Of a stretch of DNA of 60,476 nt, positions 53,815-60,476 are shown piece by piece. The translations under genes and the position numbers were made by a program. Source of the DNA: Variovorax boronicumulans NBRC 103145 (GTDB taxonomy: Bacteria > Pseudomonadota > Gammaproteobacteria > Burkholderiales > Burkholderiaceae_C); assembly GCF_001591345.1 (NCBI RefSeq), contig NZ_BCUS01000029.1, forward strand, positions 1 through 60,476, written 5' to 3'. The first letter of the stretch is position 1, and every line of letters begins with the position of its first letter. The notes under the pieces are model-generated. The model was given only the letters and a program-made list of their open reading frames with translations. It had not been told where the DNA came from and did not search any database.

Positions 53815-53888
53815 GAAGATCGCGAACTGGGCGTAGTGCGCGGCGGCAAAGATCAGCTTCTGAATATCAACTCCCGTGGCCGGTCACT

Positions 53889-53905
53889 CCGGTCGCGCCG
53901 ACCGG
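53889..53905 (-). terminator. Hairpin after metH
   Basis: CCGGTC (53889-53894) pairs with GACCGG (53900-53905) around GCGCC, 10 bases past the metH stop. Without a T-tract it would be a weak terminator at best. Confidence 0.3.
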
Positions 53906-53914
53906 CCGGCAGGT

Positions 53915-56677
<2,763 letters not shown>

Positions 56678-56706
56678 GGCCTCACCTGCGGAAGAGTCGG
56701 ACAGGC

Positions 56707-56772
56707 GAGCGTCGTTGTCGCCCCAAGCCTGACGATTCGCCTCTGTGGCGAACCGCTGCAACGCTCCTTGGG
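56707..56772 (-). promoter_or_regulatory. S-adenosylhomocysteine (SAH) riboswitch in the metH leader
   Basis: On the minus strand the element reads CAAGGAGCGTTGCA, a hairpin, CAGGCTTGG, then AACGACGCTC, matching the SAH riboswitch. P1 is CCCAAG/CTTGGG (56767-56772 with 56722-56727). P2 is a stem TTCGCC/GGCGAA (about 56735-56752). The pseudoknot is GAGCGT with ACGCTC (56761-56766 with 56707-56712). It ends about 29 bases before the metH ATG. SAH binding is known to raise expression of methionine-cycle genes in this class. Confidence 0.85.
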
Positions 56773-56865
56773 AAGTCGCGCATTTTAGGTCGATTCGATT
56801 GCGCCCTGGGAAAACCCCAGTTTTCATTCCTGCACGTGTCAACAGAATGCGCCCACCGTTTCTGA

Positions 56866-56877
56866 ACGAACGTTCGT
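56866..56877. promoter_or_regulatory. Perfect palindrome upstream of the lipase gene
   Basis: ACGAACGTTCGT, a 12-base perfect palindrome, lies 30 bases before the lipase start and near a TTTTTAACC stretch that could belong to a promoter. It has the size and symmetry of a TetR- or other dimer-type operator. The regulator is not identified. Confidence 0.45.
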
Positions 56878-56907
56878 GTTTTTAACCAAACGTAAGGGAG
56901 TTCGCCG

Positions 56908-57963
56908 ATGGCCAGGAAGTGGAATGTCCGGTTGCAGCATGCAGCCACCCCGATGCGCGCCGTGGCCTTGAGCTGCGGCCTCCTGGCCGCCGCGGCCCTC
57001 GCGGTTCATGCGCCACCGGCGCGTGCCGCCGCCGGCGACAGCGCCACCCGCGTCGAGGCCCGCGTCACCTCCGACACGGCGAAGACGAAGTACCCGATCG
57101 TGCTGGTCCACGGCCTCCTGGGCTTCGACAACCTGCTGGGCGTCGACTACTTCTACGACATCCCCGGCAGGCTGGCCGCCGCGGGCGCCAAGGTGTACGT
57201 GGCGCAGGTGTCGGGCACCAACACCTCCGAGATCCGCGGCGAGCAGCTGCTGCAGGAGCTCAAGACCATCCGCGCGCTGGAGCAGAACCCCACGCTCAAG
57301 TTCAACCTCATCGGCCATTCGCAGGGCTCGCCCACGGTGCGCTACGTGGCGGCGGTGGCGCCCGACATGGTGGCCTCGGTCACCTCGGTGGGCGGTGCCA
57401 ACGGCGGCTCGAAGGTGGCCGACCTGCTGGCCAAGCTGCCCGAGGGCGGCATCGGCCAGACCCTGGTGGTGAAGGCCGTCGGCCTGCTGACAGGGCTGAT
57501 CGGCTTTCTCTCGGGCAAGGACCCGAGTCAGCTGCCCGAAGTGCCGCTGAACGCGCTGGCCTCGCTGACCACGGCGGGCGGCGCGGCCTTCGACGCCAAG
57601 TTCCCGCAGGGGCGCCCCGCGCCGGGCTCGTCGTGCGACGTGAAGAGCGGTGCGGCCGTGGCCAACGGCGTGCGCTACTACTCGTGGTCGGGCGTGTCGA
57701 CCAGCTTCAACCTGTTCGACCCGAGCGACACGGCGCTGTCGACGCTGGGCAGCCTGTTCTTCTTCGGCGAGGCCAACGACGGCCTGCTCGCGGTCTGCAC
57801 CACGCGCCTGGGCACCCACCTGGGCGACTACCGCCAGAACCACCTGGACGAGGTGAACCAGGCCTTCGGCAACACCTACGGCAGCCAGTTCCCGTACTAC
57901 GAGAAGAAGCCGCCGGAGCTGTTCAGGGAACAGGCCGCGCGACTCAAGAGCGCGGGGCTCTGA
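56908..57963 (+). CDS. lipA: Secreted triacylglycerol lipase, family I.1/I.2
   Basis: Protein of 351 residues. Sec signal (cleavage near ARA-AAGD, about 41), oxyanion HG at 68-69 (PIVLVHGLLGFD), nucleophile Ser138 in GHSQG, and Asp and His in NDGLLAVC and NHLDEVN near residues 290 and 312. Two cysteines (CDVK, VCTT) match the single disulfide of this family. One difference: the loop after the nucleophile is GGANGGS instead of the usual TPHRGS seen in Burkholderia lipases. Secretion by a type II system (not in the window) is expected. The foldase gene follows 11 bases later. Confidence 0.93.
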   Translation: MARKWNVRLQHAATPMRAVALSCGLLAAAALAVHAPPARAAAGDSATRVEARVTSDTAKTKYPIVLVHGLLGFDNLLGVDYFYDIPGRLAAAGAKVYVAQVSGTNTSEIRGEQLLQELKTIRALEQNPTLKFNLIGHSQGSPTVRYVAAVAPDMVASVTSVGGANGGSKVADLLAKLPEGGIGQTLVVKAVGLLTGLIGFLSGKDPSQLPEVPLNALASLTTAGGAAFDAKFPQGRPAPGSSCDVKSGAAVANGVRYYSWSGVSTSFNLFDPSDTALSTLGSLFFFGEANDGLLAVCTTRLGTHLGDYRQNHLDEVNQAFGNTYGSQFPYYEKKPPELFREQAARLKSAGL

Positions 57964-57974
57964 GGACGCTGCGC

Positions 57975-58886
57975 ATGCGCGGTGTGGCCTTGACCATCGG
58001 CGCCGTCGCGCTGGTGGCCGTGGGGACCGGCTGGCTGGCGATCGGCCCCGGGGCGGTCGATGCGCCGCAGGCCGCCGCGCCCCGCGCCACGGCGGCGGTC
58101 GCGGTGCCCACCGCGCCTCGTCCGGCGCAGTCCACCGCATCGGCCCCTGACGCCCTGCTCACCAGCGACCTCATCACCCTCTTCGACCAGGTGCTTGCCG
58201 AAGCGCAGGCCGACAGCAAGGCCACGCTGATGGCCCGCGCGCCCGCCCTGCTCGCCCAGCGCCTGCGCGAGGACTGGCGCGTGCGCGCGCTGGGCCTGCT
58301 GGAGCGCTACGTCGACATGCAGGAAGCCCTGCGCACCCTGCAGCCGCCCGCGCCCGGCGACCCGGCCTTTTTGCGGCGCAGCCTGGAGGCGCGCGAGGCG
58401 GTGCGCCGGCAGTTCTTCGCGCCCGAGGAAATCGAAGGCCTGTTCGGCGACCAGATCCGGCAGGACCGGTTCATGGCCGAGAAGATGGAGCTGCTGTCCA
58501 ACCCCGGCCTCACGCCCGAGCAGCGCGCGGCGGCGCTGGCGCAGAGCGAGCAGGCCTGGCTGTCGCCCGCGCAGCGCGAGGTGCGCAAGGAAGCGGTGGC
58601 CCATCTGGACGTGATGCGCCAGACCGAGGCGCTGCAGGCGCGCGGCGCCAGCCCCCAGGAGCGCTTTGCCGCGCGCAGCGAGACCTACGGCTACGAGGTG
58701 GCGCGCGGGCTGGCCACGCTCGACCAGGAAACCCAGGAATGGAACGCCCGGCTCGACCGCTACGCCAGCGCGCCCGAGGCCGAACGGGCCCAGCTGCGCG
58801 AGACGCTCTTCAACGAGAACGAGCGCCTGCGCCTGAGCGGGGCCCTGGCGATGCGCTCGACTGCCGCGCCCAAGTCGGCGCGCTGA
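57975..58886 (+). CDS. lifO: Lipase-specific foldase (lipase chaperone)
   Basis: Protein of 303 residues. One N-terminal membrane anchor (about 4-23), an Ala/Pro-rich spacer (24-60), then the helical chaperone domain. Motif area FFAPEEIEGLFG near 150 and RMETL-like LSNPGLTPEQR are typical of Lif proteins. It folds the lipase in the periplasm before export. GAGG precedes the ATG. Overlaps nothing, forms an operon with lipA, and ends facing the PACE gene. Confidence 0.9.
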   Translation: MRGVALTIGAVALVAVGTGWLAIGPGAVDAPQAAAPRATAAVAVPTAPRPAQSTASAPDALLTSDLITLFDQVLAEAQADSKATLMARAPALLAQRLREDWRVRALGLLERYVDMQEALRTLQPPAPGDPAFLRRSLEAREAVRRQFFAPEEIEGLFGDQIRQDRFMAEKMELLSNPGLTPEQRAAALAQSEQAWLSPAQREVRKEAVAHLDVMRQTEALQARGASPQERFAARSETYGYEVARGLATLDQETQEWNARLDRYASAPEAERAQLRETLFNENERLRLSGALAMRSTAAPKSAR

Positions 58887-58895
58887 ATTCGTTAA

Positions 58896-58911
58896 GTAAG
58901 CGCAGGCTTAC
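58896..58911. terminator. Hairpin between convergent lifO and PACE genes
   Basis: GTAAGC (58896-58901), loop GCAG, GCTTAC (58906-58911), a 6-base perfect stem in the 21-base convergent gap that overlaps the PACE stop codon. It could stop transcription from both sides; no strong T-run. Confidence 0.35.
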
Positions 58912-59345
58912 GCAGGCTGCGCTTCGCCCATGGCCGAGGCCGGCAGGCCGAACACGCGGTCGAAGGCCCAGTTGAAGACGAAGGTGTAGACCAGGAAGAA
59001 CACCACCAGGCCCAGGTCCATCACCAGCGCCTGCCAGAGCGACACGCCCAGGCCCCAGGCCAGCATCGGCACCAGGAAGGCGATCAGGCCGCCCTCGAAG
59101 CCGATGGCGTGGGCGATGCGGCGCTTCAGGCTGCGCCCGCGCACCGCCTGGCGCGACTCCCAGCGCTCGAACAGGGCGTTGAAGGTCAGGTTCCAGATCA
59201 CCGCGATGACCGAGGCGCCCACGGCCAGCAGGCCCGAGTGGCCGAGCCCCGCGTCCGACATCAGGGCCAGGCCGGCGCTGGCCGCCACGATGGCGATGCC
59301 CTCGTAGAGAGAGATGTAAACGATCCGACGCTGAAGGCCCTGCAT
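58908..59345 (-). CDS. PACE-family efflux protein (AceI-like)
   Basis: Protein of 145 residues with four membrane helices in two repeated halves (about 8-30, 40-60, 80-100, 105-130), the bacterial transmembrane pair fold. Glu15 in ISLYEG aligns with the functional Glu15 of AceI, the chlorhexidine exporter of Acinetobacter. PACE transporters export biocides and polyamines such as cadaverine and putrescine. Divergent from a LysR regulator, as in Acinetobacter, so it is probably its target. Confidence 0.9.
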   Translation of the reverse strand: MQGLQRRIVYISLYEGIAIVAASAGLALMSDAGLGHSGLLAVGASVIAVIWNLTFNALFERWESRQAVRGRSLKRRIAHAIGFEGGLIAFLVPMLAWGLGVSLWQALVMDLGLVVFFLVYTFVFNWAFDRVFGLPASAMGEAQPA

Positions 59346-59447
59346 GACTGTTTCTCTGTGTGTTTGACTGCGATGGAGGGACTTTATTTGCTTTTAGTTG
59401 ATATAAAAAGTTAACTTATTTCAGTTTTATTGATAGATCGGGGCGCC
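59346..59447. promoter_or_regulatory. Divergent PACE-LysR promoter region with AAGTTAACTT palindrome
   Basis: An AT-rich 102-base region between the two genes, out of step with the GC-rich window. It has a 10-base palindrome AAGTTAACTT (59408-59417), with more TTA/TAA repeats around it, and promoter-like TATAAA at 59402-59407. It suits LysR-type binding and RNA polymerase on both sides. Confidence 0.5.
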
Positions 59448-60368
59448 ATGGCTTTCTCCAGCGACAACGTCGAGGTCTTCCTGGCCGTGATCGACCACGG
59501 CTCGTTCTCGGCCGCCGCGCGGGCGCTGCGCAAGGTGCCGTCGGCCGTGAGCATGGCCATCGCCAACCTGGAGGCCGAGCTGGCGCTGCCGCTGTTCGAC
59601 CGCAGCGGCCGCGAGCCCCAGCCCACGTCCGCCGCGCGCTCGCTCGAGCCGCAGGCGCGGCTGCTCGCGGCCCAGTTGCGGCAGTTGCAGGTGCAGGCGC
59701 TGGCGCTCACGCAGGGGCTGGAAGACCGGCTCACGCTGGCCATTGCGCCCGAGCTGCTGGCCGCGCCCTGGAGCGGGCCGCTCGCCGCGCTGGCCGACGA
59801 CTACCCGCTGCTGCAGGTCGAGGTGCTGGCCGCGCCGCAGGCCGACGCACTGGCGCTGCTGCACAGCGGCCGGGCGCAGCTGGCGCTGGTGTTCGAGCGC
59901 CCCAGCCTCGACGGCCGCGAGGGCTTCCAGGAGGTCGGCAGCGACACCATGGTGGCCGTGATGGCGCCCGAGCACCCCGTGCTGCGCGCGGCGGCCGGCG
60001 GGCGCCTGCGCGAGGAGCACCTGACCAACACGCGCCAGATCGTGGTCGCGGGGCGCGACCTGGCCACCAGCGACCCGCGCTTCGTGTTCGCGCGGCATGT
60101 CTGGCGCACCGACAACGCGCTGGCCGCGCTGAGCCTGATCACCGCGGGGCTGGGCTGGGGCTGGCTGCCGCGCAACTTCGCGCGGCCGCACGTGGCGGCG
60201 GGCGCGCTGGTCGAGATCCCGTTCGAGAACCTCAGCAACGGGCTGGACCTGTGGGTGGACGTGGTGTGGTCGCGCGAACGGCCGCTGGGCCTGGGCGCGC
60301 AGCGCTTCGTGGCGCTGATCGCGCGCGACCGGCAGGCGGCGGCCGGCATCGGGACGCCGGCCGTGTGA
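59448..60368 (+). CDS. LysR-family transcriptional regulator
   Basis: Protein of 306 residues. N-terminal helix-turn-helix (about 1-60): VEVFLAVIDHGSFSAAARALRKVPSAVS with LPLFDRSG. The effector-binding domain follows (about 88-295). Start at ATG 59448 matches the usual LysR N-terminus; an upstream TTG would add six residues. Likely controls the divergent PACE gene in answer to its substrate. Confidence 0.92.
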   Translation: MAFSSDNVEVFLAVIDHGSFSAAARALRKVPSAVSMAIANLEAELALPLFDRSGREPQPTSAARSLEPQARLLAAQLRQLQVQALALTQGLEDRLTLAIAPELLAAPWSGPLAALADDYPLLQVEVLAAPQADALALLHSGRAQLALVFERPSLDGREGFQEVGSDTMVAVMAPEHPVLRAAAGGRLREEHLTNTRQIVVAGRDLATSDPRFVFARHVWRTDNALAALSLITAGLGWGWLPRNFARPHVAAGALVEIPFENLSNGLDLWVDVVWSRERPLGLGAQRFVALIARDRQAAAGIGTPAV

Positions 60369-60374
60369 GCCGGG

Positions 60375-60476
60375 TCAATTCTTTCCGTGGCCGTGGCCGT
60401 GGCCGTGCCCGCCTCCACCGCCGTGCCCACCGCCCCCGCCGTGCGGACGCCCTCCGCCACCACCGCCGCCCCCACC
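60375..60476 (-). CDS. C-terminal end of a Gly/His-rich protein, cut by window edge
   Basis: The last 33 codons and a TGA stop on the minus strand read almost only Gly and His, ending in HGHGHGHGKN. The tail could bind metal (nickel, zinc or copper), or it could be a disordered end of a membrane or secreted protein. The rest lies beyond the right edge, so no family can be named. Convergent with the LysR gene, 6 bases away. Confidence 0.55.
   Translation of the reverse strand, partial: GGGGGGGGGRPHGGGGGHGGGGGHGHGHGHGKN

Noticed and set aside
56678..56842. N-terminal extension of MetH by 55 codons
   Set aside because: This stretch is the SAH riboswitch leader; the encoded residues match no MetH domain, and ATG 56677 has a ribosome site at the right place.

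Overview
The window is about 60 kb of very GC-rich, densely coding DNA with the gene content of a free-living, metabolically versatile betaproteobacterium. Gene families, split metH and general style suggest Comamonadaceae, probably Variovorax or a close relative. This is inferred from family content only; no rRNA or tRNA is present to confirm it. No insertion sequence, prophage, CRISPR array or tRNA was seen.

Region 1 (1-31.5 kb) is a complete type VI secretion system (T6SS). Reading leftward from the tssA promoter region: tssA, tssB, tssC, hcp, tagJ, tssE, tssF, tssG, tssH(clpV), vgrG, a DUF3592 membrane protein, a DUF2169-pentapeptide fusion, a free pentapeptide-repeat protein, a DUF3540 protein and a DUF4150 PAAR-like protein. 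A rightward block (tssQ-like lipoprotein, FHA protein tagH, PP2C phosphatase pppA) sits back to back with a leftward block (tssJ, tssK, tssL with OmpA domain, tssM, tagF, and a Ser/Thr kinase cut by the left edge). Sheath, baseplate, membrane complex, tip and a kinase/FHA/phosphatase/TagF control set are all present, but no obvious toxin-immunity pair is.

Region 2 (31.5-50.6 kb) looks like a nicotinamide/nicotinate catabolic cluster using a reductive route. One long leftward run of 13 genes encodes an Eubacterium barkeri-type 6-hydroxynicotinate reductase, a UPF0280 protein, two DUF1185 paralogues, a branched-chain-type ABC importer (LivK, fused LivHM, LivG, LivF), a Tat-exported nicotinamidase, a second binding protein, the nicotinate dehydrogenase NicA/NicB (NicB carries three c-haem motifs) and a fumarylacetoacetate-hydrolase-family enzyme. 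Divergent from it are a ferredoxin-NADP reductase, a TetR regulator and an enamidase-type amidohydrolase. Two GTGTAG/ATGTAG dyads lie in the 319-bp divergent region. Inferred flow: nicotinamide to nicotinate (periplasm), to 6-hydroxynicotinate (NicAB), to 1,4,5,6-tetrahydro-6-oxonicotinate (Hnr with ferredoxin), to 2-formylglutarate (Ena). No NicC/NicX-type oxidative genes are in the window.

Region 3 (50.6-60.5 kb) holds a cell-surface glycosylation trio (GtrA, GT2, GT39/ArnT-like), cobalamin-dependent methionine synthase without its homocysteine domain behind an S-adenosylhomocysteine riboswitch, a secreted lipase with its foldase, a PACE efflux protein divergent from a LysR regulator, and the end of a Gly/His-rich protein at the right edge.
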